Of a DNA stretch of 64,000 nucleotides, positions 22,020 through 33,109 are shown piece by piece. This stretch comes from Vesta saturnalis (taxonomy: Eukaryota > Arthropoda > Insecta > Coleoptera > Lampyridae). The notes under the pieces were generated by a model, which was not told the DNA's origin, made no database searches, and saw only the letters and a list, made by a program, of their open reading frames with translations. The stretch covers positions 2,692,001 to 2,756,000 of the forward strand of contig JARFJB010001819.1 of the NCBI GenBank assembly GCA_036346205.1, read 5' to 3'. Within the stretch, counting starts at the first letter, position 1; the number at the start of each line of letters is the position of its first letter. Position numbers and translations under genes: made by a program.

Positions 22020-23158
22020 ATGCCCCGTCGCTTAAGGCAAACGGATAGTTCGTTATAGCAAAGGGGAATTATTCTTGGTTTATTGAATAGTGAACTTTCA
22101 ATAAGCGAAGTGTCCCGTCGATGTAACCTATCGGTAAGTAATTTTGTTACGTATGTATACTAAGTACATAGTTTAATCATATTATTTTTACTTGCATTTT
22201 TTGCACTTTTTTTAACTGGACTAGTTTTATTTGTAATTTTAGAGAAGTCAAGATGGCGAGATAATATGGAGAAGTCGGCGAAAGATCACTGTTGACTAAC
22301 CATCCTGGAAGGGCACGTGTGACTACCACACAACAGGATCAAGAAATAGTAAACTTAATAAATGATGCACCTTTCACTAACTGCGTTCAAGTTAAGGAGC
22401 GATTGCAAATCCATTGCAATGAAAAGACAATCTTGAGACGTTTACATGAAAATGGAATTCATTTAAGAAAACCGGCTAGGAAGATTTTACTTTCTCCAGA
22501 GCATGCTTCAGTGCGTTTGGATTTCTGTCATAATGATTTGGGCAGAGATTTGTCGACGAGGATTTTCTCTGATGAAAAGACGTTCTCATCATCGCAAGAT
22601 GTTCCAGTCACTTTATAGCCCCGATAACCAAAGGTATAATCAAAGATATGATACGCCGTTAGCAACAAGCGGGTGTGTGGTCACAGGTGTATGGGGATGA
22701 ATGAGCAGCGCTAGACCTGGAGAATTGGTGCAAGTATCTCCGCCACCGTTTAACTCCATTCGATATATAGAAGTATTGGAAGATGTGCTTTCACCTTCAA
22801 TTAATATATTTGTACCCGGAAGAAGAAGATGACGGACCGATCGCTTTTGTCCAAGACAATTTCGGTTTCCATACTGCACGACGGGTTATGGATTGGTTCG
22901 TATATGCTGGCAATATAGAATTGCTGCGTTGGCCCAGTAAATCTCCAGATTTAAATCCAATCGAGAACCTTTGGGCCAATATGGTAAGGATTTGGAACGA
23001 TTATAACTACAATGGCATTCGCGAAAGGACTGTTGATGCTTTAATGTTACATGTTGTAGGATTTGGGAAAGTTTTCCCTTTGCCAAATTTTAACGGGCAG
23101 TATGCGTCGAAGAATGCAGGCTTTTATTGAAAATGAAGGATTTTATATTAATTATTAA
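22020..23158 (+). pseudogene. Tc1-like transposase (DD35E spacing), broken
   Basis: The start ATG 22020 (MPRRLRQTDSS) is followed by a stop after 12 codons. The HTH (SISEVSRRCNLS) is interrupted by an intron-like segment, gtaagt at 22134 to ttttag at 22242. It continues with RWRDN and EVGERSLLTNHPGRARVTT. The first catalytic block is RIFSDEKTF near 22560. A frameshifted and partly deleted stretch follows (22618-22780). The second block is FVQDNFGFHTARRV near 22850-22890 and the third is SPDLNPIENLWANM near 22945-22985. I count 35 residues between the last two catalytic residues. The tail SMRRRMQAFIENEGF ends at TAA 23156-23158. No terminal inverted repeats were identified. Confidence 0.75.
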
Positions 23159-24124
23159 ACTATGATTAGATAGTATTATTTTGTTATATGTGTTTCGTGT
23201 TTACTTTTAGTTAAATCGTTAACTCTGTTGTAATGCTAATAATAATAAATAATGAATATAAAAGGTAGAAAGAAACAGGTTTTCTAAATTTAATTTCCAT
23301 TTTTGTCGTTGGAAAATGAAAACCAATTTGGCAAGTTCAAAAACAGTTTTTCATTTTTGATTTAAAAACTGCCACTTTTATATTAATTCTATTTTTAACT
23401 GTACTTGTGCCTATCAATGATCCATAGAGTTAAAGGATTTTCTATATTTAAATCACAATTAATGGGAAATTATATGCCAAATAAGGTGTTTTTATTTTAT
23501 CAATTAGGACGCTTTTTAATTTCAATTAAACCCTTGATAATACGATTTTATAAATATTCCTCTTTTGCTAGTAGTGTTTTGAATTGAAATGGAAAAAAAC
23601 AAGCACCGTGTTATCAAGGAAATAATAAAATCAAAACAATGTGGAATTACATTGTTACTTGTATTTCCTCTAATCAGTCTAATTATATGGTACATTAATT
23701 GATTTTTTATTTTTGTGCAACAATTTCGTTGAAGTTAATTTATATTAAAAATATGTTACTTCTATTATCAATTTTTTTAAATTTACCTTACTATTGCAAT
23801 ACGTTCTTGCTTATTGCTAACATTTAAAGGGTGTCCAAAATTTTTACGTTAGATCGCTTCGGGGGGTGGGCCTTTCATTGCGGTCGTTATACATCCGCAT
23901 TACAAATCGCAGTGAGTTCTAGTGAATTTCGCTCGAACGATTTGACAGAATTCTTTTAAAATAATCCACGTTGCCATTTGTCTTGTTTAATTTCTAACCT
24001 CATATTTTGATTTATTTCGTTTCATGCCTCGAGAGTTTTACGTGTTTATATACCGCCTTCGTTATAAAAAATCTGTTTATTTCAGAACAAAAATTTCGTT
24101 ATATTCGATTTCGCGTTTATAATT
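23159..24124. other. Intergenic, no gene; possible transposon end
   Basis: AT-rich. The sequence ttaaagggtgtccaaaattt at about 23824 resembles a mariner/IS630-type end and could be the left end of the element encoding the next transposase. No right partner was found. Confidence 0.4.
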
Positions 24125-25444
24125 ATGTCTCGCAAGTGGTTTGGTAGTAGAGGAAAAGATGATTGCATCTTTAATTTCGTTTTTCAAAGCGGAACGTGAT
24201 AATGGTGGTCCTTTTTTAACATTAACTGCTGTTAGAGAAGTACATAGAGTAATGTTTGAATTACGACGTATTGAATGTCTTCTTTCAGCGTGTGGCAACC
24301 GCATTAAATATTAGCATCGTACGGTGAGTTCAGTTTCACAACCAGTGAAAAACAACGACGCGTTGCTTTTTGTTCATAACAAGCCTGTTACCGATGTTGA
24401 AACTTGTCAGATACACGTAATTCGAAATACAGTTTACAGAATGTATGAAAACAGTAAGTTCTTTTCTATTTTATAATATGTATTAGTTATATTTGTTCTT
24501 TATTATTTTTAGGCGAGCACATAACTGTGACAATACTTTGGCAAAAATTTACTAACGATCATCTTTTTTCTGGTTGTGAAAAATCTTTTCATATCGTTTT
24601 GAAAAAAATAGGCTTCGCATGGAAAAAAGATATTCCCAGAAGGGGTTTGATGGAATTACCTGAAAAGAATCGTTATCTTGGCAAGACAACGGTTTAAAAA
24701 CCGTAAAAAGTACAAAAGTAAATGGCAAAGGGTACATTTTTATTCCAATGTTTTATTTGTAATGTACTAATGTTTCTCATTTAGGTACATCGTTTTACAC
24801 GCAGAAAACGAAAATAGTTTTATTCCTGGCATCAACACAAAATCCAGGTTATCACGGAGAAACGAACGAAACCAATTTTTTGCGTTGGTTTGAATACCAA
24901 CTCTTGAAAAATTTAGAGAGACCTTCTGTAATTATATTGGATAACGCTTCATATCATAGCACTACTCTGACAAAGACACCAACTAGTGCTTGGAAAAAGG
25001 AAGAAATTAAAGAGTGGTTAATAAAGGAGCGAATTCAATTTGATGCAAATCTATTTAAAAGAGAATTATTAGAAAAAGTTTCAATGTTTCAATATTAAAG
25101 TTACAATACTTTTTAACATAGGTAATTTTAGGAACAAACCTAAAATATTTGTTGTAGATCAACTTGCTGAACAATATGGACACAAAGTATTACGGCTTCC
25201 TCCATACCACTATATATTTAACGTCATAGGTAGGGATGGGGAAAGCATTGAAAACTGTTTGAATATGTGGAGAGAGGCTCTATGGACGGTAAGATCAAAA
25301 ATCTGGAAAAACAATATTCCATATACCGAAGACGAAATTAAAAAGTGGTGAGATCTCGATGTGATGTTTGATTAAGACGACATCGCACCAATGATAATAG
25401 ATTTAAATGAAGATAGTGATTCTGAAAGCGATGTTGACATTTAA
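24125..25444 (+). pseudogene. IS630/Tc1-mariner-type (DDE_3) transposase, broken, probably intron-containing
   Basis: It begins MSRKWFGSRGKD and after a frameshift continues LISFFKAERDNGGPF. Mid-protein matches the family (GFAWKKDIPRRGLME near 24615-24660; YIVLHAENENSFIPG near 24785-24830). The catalytic centre is VIILDNASYHSTTLTKTPTS near 24925-24985. It is followed by WKKEEIKEWL and, after an intron-like gap ending in ttttag at about 25130, VLRLPPYHYIFN near 25185-25225. The position of the last catalytic Glu (normally LNPIE) is disrupted here. It ends with an acidic tail, DLNEDSDSESDVDI, and TAA 25442-25444. The stretches at about 24730-24785 and 25078-25130 look like introns. Several frameshifts and stops make it a pseudogene. 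Confidence 0.65.
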
Positions 25445-25993
25445 TATTAAGTAGTTAATTAAGGGTCATTTAGTTTAATACAATTTACATTACACCTTAA
25501 GTCTATAATTTATTATGATAACATTAATATTTTAGTGTTTCAGTCTCGATGCGGCATTATTTTAGGTACATCTTGATTTCTAAGTGATTTTGTAAACACC
25601 TTCAGCAATATGTTTTTTTATAGTGTAACCATGGTAACTGGTTTGTAAAAGAATGCCTATTATTTTAATATTTTTAAAGAATTTTTTGTATAAATTAGAA
25701 TAATCGTCGGGAGACAGAAACCGAAATTTCGCCTACGATCAATCTATATCCGGATGGTTGATTTTCATAAGTCTGGGACATTTATTAGAATCTTGAAATA
25801 AAATTATTAGTGTCTTTTAGTTTTGATTGTGAAATTTAGCAACAAAAGTTTGGAAAAAAACATAAAGCATTTTAATAACTTAACCTTTCTATTGAATTAT
25901 GAAAATGTAAACTTTCACCATTATGACTCATAATAAAATACTTATCTTTTTTGGGGTTTTTTAATGGTGTAATTTAAATTATACAATCTATAC

Positions 25994-26025
25994 GTTTCGA
26001 TAACACTTACAGTTATCTTCGTCAG
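25994..26025 (-). ncRNA. Hammerhead-like core in left Penelope arm
   Basis: Minus strand: CTGACGA, A, GATAAC, loop TGTAAGT, GTTATC, GAAAC. The helix is a perfect 6 bp. Hammerhead ribozymes are known from the terminal repeats of Penelope-like elements, which supports the reading. The extra base before the helix and the unassigned helices I and III leave activity open. Confidence 0.5.
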
Positions 26026-26603
26026 TAGTAATATTTGTTAAAAATTGTTAAAGATGTAAACAATTTTGTCAAAGTTGAAAAATTAAAACATAAACATCAG
26101 CCTACTATTAATATAACAGTCTGAGAAACGTATAAAGTCAACTATAAAATTAAATTTTAGTAAAGAATAACTAGGTCATTAAAAATTAAATATTGTTAAA
26201 CTTCCTTAAAGATGACAAATCAGAACACTCTCTACGGCGAAAGCTAACAATGAAATTTGTCAGCCAAAAAACACATTTAACAAAATTTAATCGAGTTATG
26301 ATGTAAGTGTAAAGTTGTGAAAAATTTCAATTTGAAAATGATAGAAGCATTCACAAATCCAAACATTACATCAAATAAAATAACCCAGTTAATTAAAATC
26401 TTAACAAAGTGGAAGTGTTATTAACAATGAAAGCATAATGCAGAACGTTTTTTGTAATTTTTAATTTTAATTTAATTTCAACTACTTATGTTAAATTATA
26501 GTGTTGTGGTAATTTAACATATAACTGGTAAAGCATTTGCTTCAAGGTCTAGGAAAAACAGCAAAAAACCTAGACATACCAAAAGTTAAAATTAAAATCA
26601 AAA

Positions 26604-27800
26604 TTAAGACGTATCATTATGCTTTTTTTTAATTATAAGATGCCAAAATCTATTTAAACGATTTTCTTCTTGTCTATTAAAATTATTAGGGTGTTTATAT
26701 ATTTCAATAGCTTCAAGTTGTAAACGAACATAATAATGACTTTGTCTTGACAATATTTCCATATTGTCAAATTGAATGTCATGATTTAGATTATTCAGGG
26801 CATGGTCAGCCACAGCAGACCTCTCTGGTTGACCCAATCTACAAAATCTCATATGTTCTTTGCGTCTTGTATCAAAGCTACGTTTTGTGGTTCTGATGTG
26901 TACTTTTCCACATGAACAAAATAACTTATACACTCCGGAAGATCTTTAGGTGATCTTAAATGTTCTTTAATTTTTCTTGTAGGTTTAAAAATAGTCCTAA
27001 TGCCATATTTAATTAGGATTTTTTCAATTCTATTTGTAACATTAGCTATAAAAGGAAGAAAACCAGTACCAACGTTAAGAACTGGTTTTTCTTTAAGGTT
27101 ACGCCTAGAAGGTGTAATAACATTATTAATATCTGTAAGTGAATATCCATTATCTTGTAAGGATTTTCTTAAATATTTATATTCATCCTTCAAAAATTCA
27201 GGGTCACAAATTCGTTTTGCTCGATCTACTAAAGATTTAATTACACCAATTTTTTTGACGTGGATGGTGGTTGGATAATTTATGAAGGTATCTAACAGTG
27301 TGTGTCGGCTTTCTGTAAACCTTAAAAGATAGTGAATTATTATTTTTAGATATTAATACGTCAAGAAATGGTAAACTTCCATTAGTTTCTTTTTCCATGG
27401 TAAACTGAATACTAGGATGTATACCATTTATAAAAACCAAAAACTCATGCAGTGCTTCTTCTCCATGTCTCCAAATAACAAATGTATCATCTACATATCT
27501 ATACCGAACCGAAGGTTTTTTAGGTGTATTTTGTAACGATGTTTCAAATTTTTCCATATAAAAATTAGCTATAACAGGACCAAGGGGACTACCCATTGCT
27601 ACACCTTCAATCTGTTCATAAAATTTACTATTCCACTGAAAATAAGTTGTAGTAAGACAGTGCTGAAAAAGAACGGTTATGTCCTTTGTGAAAAGATGAT
27701 CAATGTATTAAATAGTTTCTCTTAGAGGCACTTTTGTAAAAAGTGAAACAACATCAAAACTAACCATTATATCACCCTCTTCAATTTTGAAACTATGCAT
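26604..27800 (-). pseudogene. Penelope-like RT / GIY-YIG protein, left copy, broken
   Basis: The RT fingers/palm reads SFDVVSLFTKVPL near 27760-27720, then MGSPLGPVIANFYMEKFE at about 27596-27543 and the catalytic YVDDTFVIW near 27500. SLPFLDVLISK and VYRKPTHT follow, then SNHHPRQK near 27260. The C-terminal GIY-YIG region begins GVYKLFCSCGK near 26945 and continues KRSFDTRRKEHMRFCRLGQPE. The second motif, normally YIG, reads HIR here, so the nuclease is probably dead. Frameshifts occur near 27240-27310 and 26940, and the RT N-terminus is missing. The usual protein is about 800 residues; about 400 remain. Confidence 0.85.
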
Positions 27801-27843
27801 TTTTCCCCTATTACATTAAAAATTCTGCCGACTTTGTTGAAAA

Positions 27844-29076
27844 ATGCATAGTTTCAAAATTGAAGAGGGTTATATAATGGTTAGTTTTGATGTTGTTTCA
27901 CTTTTTACAAAGGTGCCTCTAAAAGAAACTATTGAATACATTGATCATCTTTTTCCAAAGGACATAACCATTCTTTTTCAGCACTGTCTTACTACAACTT
28001 ATTTTCAGTGGAATAGTAAATTTTATGAACAGATTGAAGGTGTAGCAATGGGTAGTCCCCTTAATCCTGTTATAGCTAATTTTTATATGGAAAAATATAA
28101 ACAACGTTACAAAATACACCTAAAAAACCTTCAGTTTGGTATAGATATGTAGATGACACATTTGTTATTTGGAGACATGGAGAAGAAGCACTGCATGAGT
28201 TTTTGGTTTTTATAAATGGTATACATCCTAGTATTCAGTTTACCATGGAAAAAGAAACTAATGGAAGTTTACCATTTCTTGACATATTAATATCTAAAAA
28301 TAATAATTCACTATATTTTAAGGTTTACAGAAAGCCGACACACACACACACACACACACACTGATAGATACTGTCATAAATTATCCAACCACCATCCACG
28401 TCAAAAAAATTGGTGTAATTAAATCTTTAGTAGATCGAGCAAAACGAATTTGTGACCCTGAATTTTTGAAGGATGAATATAAATATTTAAGAAAATCCTT
28501 ATAAGATAATGGATATTCACTTACAGATATTAATAAGGTTATTACACCTTCTAGGCGTAACCTTAAAAAAAAACAGTTCTTAATGTTGGTATTGCTTTTC
28601 TTCCTTTTATAGCTAATGTTACAAATAGAATTGAAAAAATCCTAATTAAATATGGCATTAGGACTATTTTTAATCCTACAAGAAAAATTAAAGAACATTT
28701 AAGATCACCTAAAGATGTGTCAAACCCTTTCTCATCTTCCGGAGTGTATAAGTTATCTTGTTCATGTGGAAAAGTATACAGCGGAACCACAAAACGTAGC
28801 TTTGATACAAGACGCAAAGAACATATGAGATTTTGTAGATTAGGTCAACCAGAGAGGTCTGCTGTGGCTGGCCAGGCTCTGAATAATCTAAATCATGACA
28901 TTCAATTTGAGAATATGGAAATATTGTCAAGAGAAACTCATTACTATGTTCGTTTACAACGTGAAGCTATTGAAATATATAAACATCCTAATAATTTTAA
29001 TAGACAAGAAGAAAACCTCCGTTTCAATAGATTTTGGCTTCTTATAATTAAAAAAAAGCATAATGATACATCTTAA
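27844..29076 (+). pseudogene. Penelope-like RT / GIY-YIG protein, right copy, broken
   Basis: SFDVVSLFTKVPLKETIEY at 27880-27935, WNSKFYEQIEGVAMGSPL near 28010-28065, YRYVDDTFVIW near 28140-28175 (frameshifted), SLPFLDILISK near 28265-28300 and VYRKPTHT, in which CA expansion adds codons. The GIY-YIG part is better preserved than in the left copy: GVYKLSCSCGKVYSGTTKRS at 28741-28800, then RRKEHMRFCRLGQPERSAV. It ends KKKHNDTS at 29074-29076. Frameshifts near 28085-28150 and 28565 and a stop near 28502 break it. Confidence 0.85.
28338..28361. repeat. (AC)n microsatellite within RT pseudogene
   Basis: Twelve units where the left arm has only about four at the same point (the codons for Thr-His-Thr). 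The expansion postdates the duplication. Confidence 0.9.
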
Positions 29077-29672
29077 TTTTGATTTTAATTTTAACTTTTG
29101 ATATGTATAGGTTTTTTGCTGTGTTTTTCCTAGACCTTGAAGCAAATGCTTTACTAATTATATGTTAAATTACCACAGCACTATAATTTAACATAAGTAG
29201 TTGAAATTAAATTAAAATTAAAAATTACAAAAAACGTTCTGCATTATGCTTTCATTGTTAATAACACTTCCACTTATTGATAAAGATATCTCTTTGTTAG
29301 ATTTAACTGGGTTATTTTATTTGATGTGATGTTTGGATTTATCAATGCTTCTATTGTTTTCAAATTGAAGTTTTTCACAATTTTACACTTACATCATAAC
29401 TCGATTGAATTTTGCTAAATGTGTTTTTTGGCTGACAAAATTCATTGTTAGCTTTCGTCGTAGAGAGTGTTCTGGTTTGTCATCTTTGAGGCAGTTTAAC
29501 AATATTTAATTTTTAATGACCTAGTTATTCTTCACTAAAATTTAATTTTATAGTTGACTTTATACGTTTCTCAAACTGTTATATTAATAGCAGGCTGATG
29601 TTTATGTTTTAATTTTTCAACTTTGACAAATTTGTTTACAACATCTTTAACCATTTTTAACAAATACTACTA

Positions 29673-29704
29673 CTGACGAAGATAACTGTACGTGTTATCG
29701 AAAC
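29673..29704 (+). ncRNA. Hammerhead-like core in right Penelope arm
   Basis: Plus strand: CTGACGA, A, GATAAC, loop TGTACGT, GTTATC, GAAAC. It is identical to the left arm except for one loop base. The helix and both core strands are conserved between the arms. Confidence 0.5.
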
Positions 29705-29766
29705 GTTTAGATTGAATAATTTAAATTACACCATTAAAAAAACCCAAAAAAGATAAGTATTTTATT

Positions 29767-30139
29767 TCTATTGAATGTTGAAATGTAAACAAACATTTAA
29801 CAACACTGTTTAAATTTGACGTCATGATGTTTGATCACGTGCAATTGAAAAGATTTTACATAGACTATAGTATGGTTTACGAGGTGAACTAAGAGAAAAG
29901 AAAGAAATTCTGCTATGAAACTGTGGTGTGCTTGAATGATTTAACTACCTTGGTTGCATTACACAATAATACATAAATAGACTAAGAGTAAGATCAAAAG
30001 AACAAACTGCATAAGAGGACAAATGTGAGAAATACTAATAATAAACTATCAGTAAACCTGTCTCCACAACATCAACTCAATGAGCATGTGCTTAAAATCA
30101 GCAACCGAGCTACCTTTCATTTCATCAGGCAGATTATTG
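29767..30139. other. Intergenic, no gene seen
   Basis: AT-rich spacer between the Penelope-like dimer and element R3. Confidence 0.6.
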
Positions 30140-30653
30140 TACCGGGTGGCCAGAAAAGAATGCAAAGTGTTGTTTCTCGGAAACTATTCGTCGTAGAGAG
30201 TTACGGTAAAAAATTTTATTACTAAAGCGACCAAAAAAGACGGTGGAAAATATTTTCAAATTTGCAAGATGACCTCCAGGGGGTGTAATCCCCATCCTAA
30301 ACTTGAAAAAAATTAAATACAACAATATGACTTTTTTTTCATAAAAATGAGATGAAATCATCCCTAAATAGGTTAGTGAAAACTGCATCTTGATATCTTC
30401 ATCCTACCCTAAAATATCGAAGAAAGAAAATTTAGTTGTTATAAAATTTGAAAAAGTCTACATTACACCGGTATTTATTCTGATTTATTTGTCTTTTTTC
30501 AAGATTCAATGAAAAATTTCATCATTTTATAAATTTTAAATAATAAAACTTTTCATAATTTCAAAAATTAAATGTAATAATATGATAGTATTTATTTTTG
30601 AAAGGTATTATTCCAAATTTGCGGAATTCTTTTTATTAATCTTATTTATGGCT

Positions 30654-31797
30654 CTAAAAAGGACCGATTGTGCAATAATGCCTACTTAAATGTTTGAATT
30701 GTCTCCCATCGACCTCGATGCATTGCTGGGGCCGCTCATGCGTGGATATTACAGCAGCTTCAACTTCTGCTCTTGACAGACTACGAATGGCCTCTCGAAT
30801 TCGTACTTTCATGTCGTCTCTGGTTGTTAGTGGAGCTTCGTAAGCAATATCTTTTAACCGACCCCATAGATAAAAGTCCAAACAGGTTAAGTCTGGGAAT
30901 CGGGGTGGCTATGGAAATAGACTTCCTCGTCCAATCCACCTCTGGTGATATATTAAATTTAAGTATTCTCGCACATTTATTGAAAAATGTGCTGGGTAAC
31001 CTTCTAGTTGTAAAAACATATTTTGCCGTAATTTCAAGGGCACATCTTCTAATAAAATAGGCAATTCGTTTACCAGAAAATCAAGAAACACGGCACCATT
31101 TAGTGGTTCATTAAAGAAATAGAGACATATAATAGTTCCGTCCAGGGGCCATACCACATATTAACACTCCAACGACCTTAATGTTGGACCTCTTGCAACC
31201 AGTGAGGATTGGTGTCAGACCAATAATGCATATTATGCAAATTAACGTTTCCATCACTTTTAAAAGTGGCCTCATCCGTCCAAAGAATTTCGGATAAAAA
31301 TCCTCTATTTTTCCTGATCATGCCTAAATCCAATGACAATAATCTATCCGTCGGTCAAAGTCTTCATCATGTAAGGCTTGATATGATACGGATGCATTTT
31401 ATAAATTTGAAATTACAAACACATTGTGAAACATGTAAAGTAGTATTTTCAGTGCCATAAGAACTTACCTATGATCCTTTAAAATGTTTTGAATAGTAGT
31501 TCGTGACATATCCAACACGAGAGACATTGCTCTCGTACTAACGTGGGGATTCAATGACACGTATGCTAAGACATTAACAATATTGCCTTCCATTCTTCTA
31601 GCCGAGTCTCTTCGCATCTTTGGCCGAAAGCTGCCAGTATTACGCAAATTTTGCACTAAACATGGACAAATTCTCGCATCGCGTAGACGCCGATCTGGAT
31701 ATCGAGCTAAGTTTACTCTCTTAGCCAATGCCGCATTTTGATGACATTCAAAATATACCGCAATCATATCAACAGCTTTATCATTTGTAAAAGACAT
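30654..31797 (-). pseudogene. DD41D transposase in R3, broken
   Basis: N-terminal HTH region from ATG 31797: MSFTNDKAVDMIAVYFEC, then ARYPDRRLRDARICPC and VSTRAMSLVLDMSRTTIQNI. The first catalytic block ILWTDEATFKSDG is near 31240-31290, in a shifted frame. The second block reads FLQLEGYPAHFS near 30980-31010, with Glu replacing the catalytic Asp. An in-frame stop replaces a Trp near 30912. The third block LTCLDFYLWGRLK is near 30860-30880. Forty-one positions separate the second and third catalytic sites, as in DD41D. The tail ends at 30654. Confidence 0.8.
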
Positions 31798-32156
31798 TAT
31801 AGGTAGTTTTAAGGATTTACTTGTTCAACAAACATAAATCTGTCAAATTTTAATATTTGTTTAAAAGTTGATTTTAGGTATTTGTTTTTTCTCAATGGCC
31901 TACTCCTAATATTCTGCCTATTATGCACTTGCATATTCTATGCATTGATTATTATGCCACTACATGTGTTTTTTTTTTAATTGTTGAAATTATGAAACCT
32001 TTTATTATTTAAAATTTATAAAATGATGAAATTTTTCATTGAATGTTGAAAAAAGCCAAATAAATAACCGGTGTAGTATCGACTTTTTCAAATTTTATAA
32101 TAACTAAATTTTCCTCCTTCGATATTTTAAGATATCGAGATGCGGTTTTCACTAAC

Positions 32157-32183
32157 CGTAGTGGTGACACGACATGCTTAGCA
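32157..32183 (+). mobile_element. Short SINE-head fragment
   Basis: gtagtggtgacacgacatg followed by cttagcat matches the tRNA-like head of the SINEs at 16021 and 54801. It sits inside the right TIR of R3, flanked on both sides by the word tttttcactaacc or a variant, as if captured by a local duplication. Confidence 0.5.
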
Positions 32184-32642
32184 TTTTTCACTAACCTATT
32201 TAGGGATGATTTCATCTCATTTTTATGAAAAAAAAGTCATATTGATGCATTTAATTTTTTAAATAATTTTGAAATTTTCTGATATCTCAAAAAACGCGAG
32301 ACTAAGTTTATTAAAATCAGTTCAGTCGTTTAGGAATTACAGTTGTTTATTTAAAAAATCACCGAATCACCCCCCACCAATTTATTTTAATAGAACGCGA
32401 AACAAAAATTACTCGAATAAAGCTGAGGTTTATAACGCATATAATTTTTTGGTACATTTACTAGGTGGATTTCAGTAAGAAATCACTTTAAAGGTTTAGA
32501 ATGGCGGTTACGCCCCCTGGCGGTCCAACTTGAAAATAATTTCCACGGTCTTTTTTGGCCACTTTAGTAATAAAATTTTTTACCGCAACTCTCTACGACG
32601 AATAGTTTCCGAGAAACAGCATTCTTATCTGGCCACCCGGTA

Positions 32643-33107
32643 CATACAGTAGATTTAGTAGCAAAATGGACGCATAAACCGAAATGCTTGATACACTGGA
32701 GGGAATATACGACCTCTAAACCTAGTGTTAACATATACGTCTGTTGTGAATTTTATTTTTTCATTCAAGTAAGGAGGCGTTTTAAACATTAAAATTTTAT
32801 GGTACTTGGCATTGAACAATTCGTTTGTAATTTCATTTGCAATTAAAGCACTTAATTATGTGGTACCTACTTTTTATGTTCAAATTCTTTTCACATATTC
32901 ATTTTTGAATGAGGGGTCCAGTTTAATTTTAAGTTAGCCCTTCTCAAATTAAATAAATTTTTGTGCCAAACAGCTGAAGCACCACTAAATCTTTAATACT
33001 ACCACTTAATTAGCATCTAATTGGAATTGGGTTACAAGAAAATACGTAATGGTAGATCATTCATGGCAATACAGGATTCGAAAGCATTTTTTTTTGTAGA
33101 TTTCAAA
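32643..33107. other. Intergenic, with a repeated segment
   Basis: No gene. The part at about 32880-33030 is a diverged inverted match to about 15450-15600. Confidence 0.5.
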
Positions 33108-33109
33108 TA

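Larger units (their letters stand above)
25933..27805 (-). mobile_element. Penelope-like element, left inverted copy
   Basis: RT plus GIY-YIG endonuclease coding sequence followed by a terminal non-coding region of roughly 650 bp. It mirrors 27839-29766 with only a 33-bp spacer. Both copies start at the same internal point of the RT, so this is a head-to-head pair of equally 5'-truncated copies. The terminal region carries a hammerhead-like core (25994-26025). Confidence 0.85.
27839..29766 (+). mobile_element. Penelope-like element, right inverted copy
   Basis: Mirror of 25933-27805, on the plus strand. It is slightly longer because of small insertions, including a CA repeat (28338-28361). 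Its outer edge, where similarity to the left arm ends, is at about 29766. Confidence 0.85.
30142..32640 (-). mobile_element. DD41D mariner-type element R3 with long TIRs
   Basis: The ends CCGGGTGGCCAGAA (30142) and its complement (to 32640) are flanked by TA at 30140-30141 and 32641-32642. The inverted arms run about 440 bp on the left (to about 30580) and about 660 bp on the right (from about 31980). The right arm holds extra sequence, including a SINE fragment. The transposase reads on the minus strand. Confidence 0.85.

Noticed and set aside
24077..24304. 75-codon minus-strand frame
   Set aside because: The plus strand reads as the N-terminus of an IS630-type transposase (FFKAERDNGGPF), which explains the region better.
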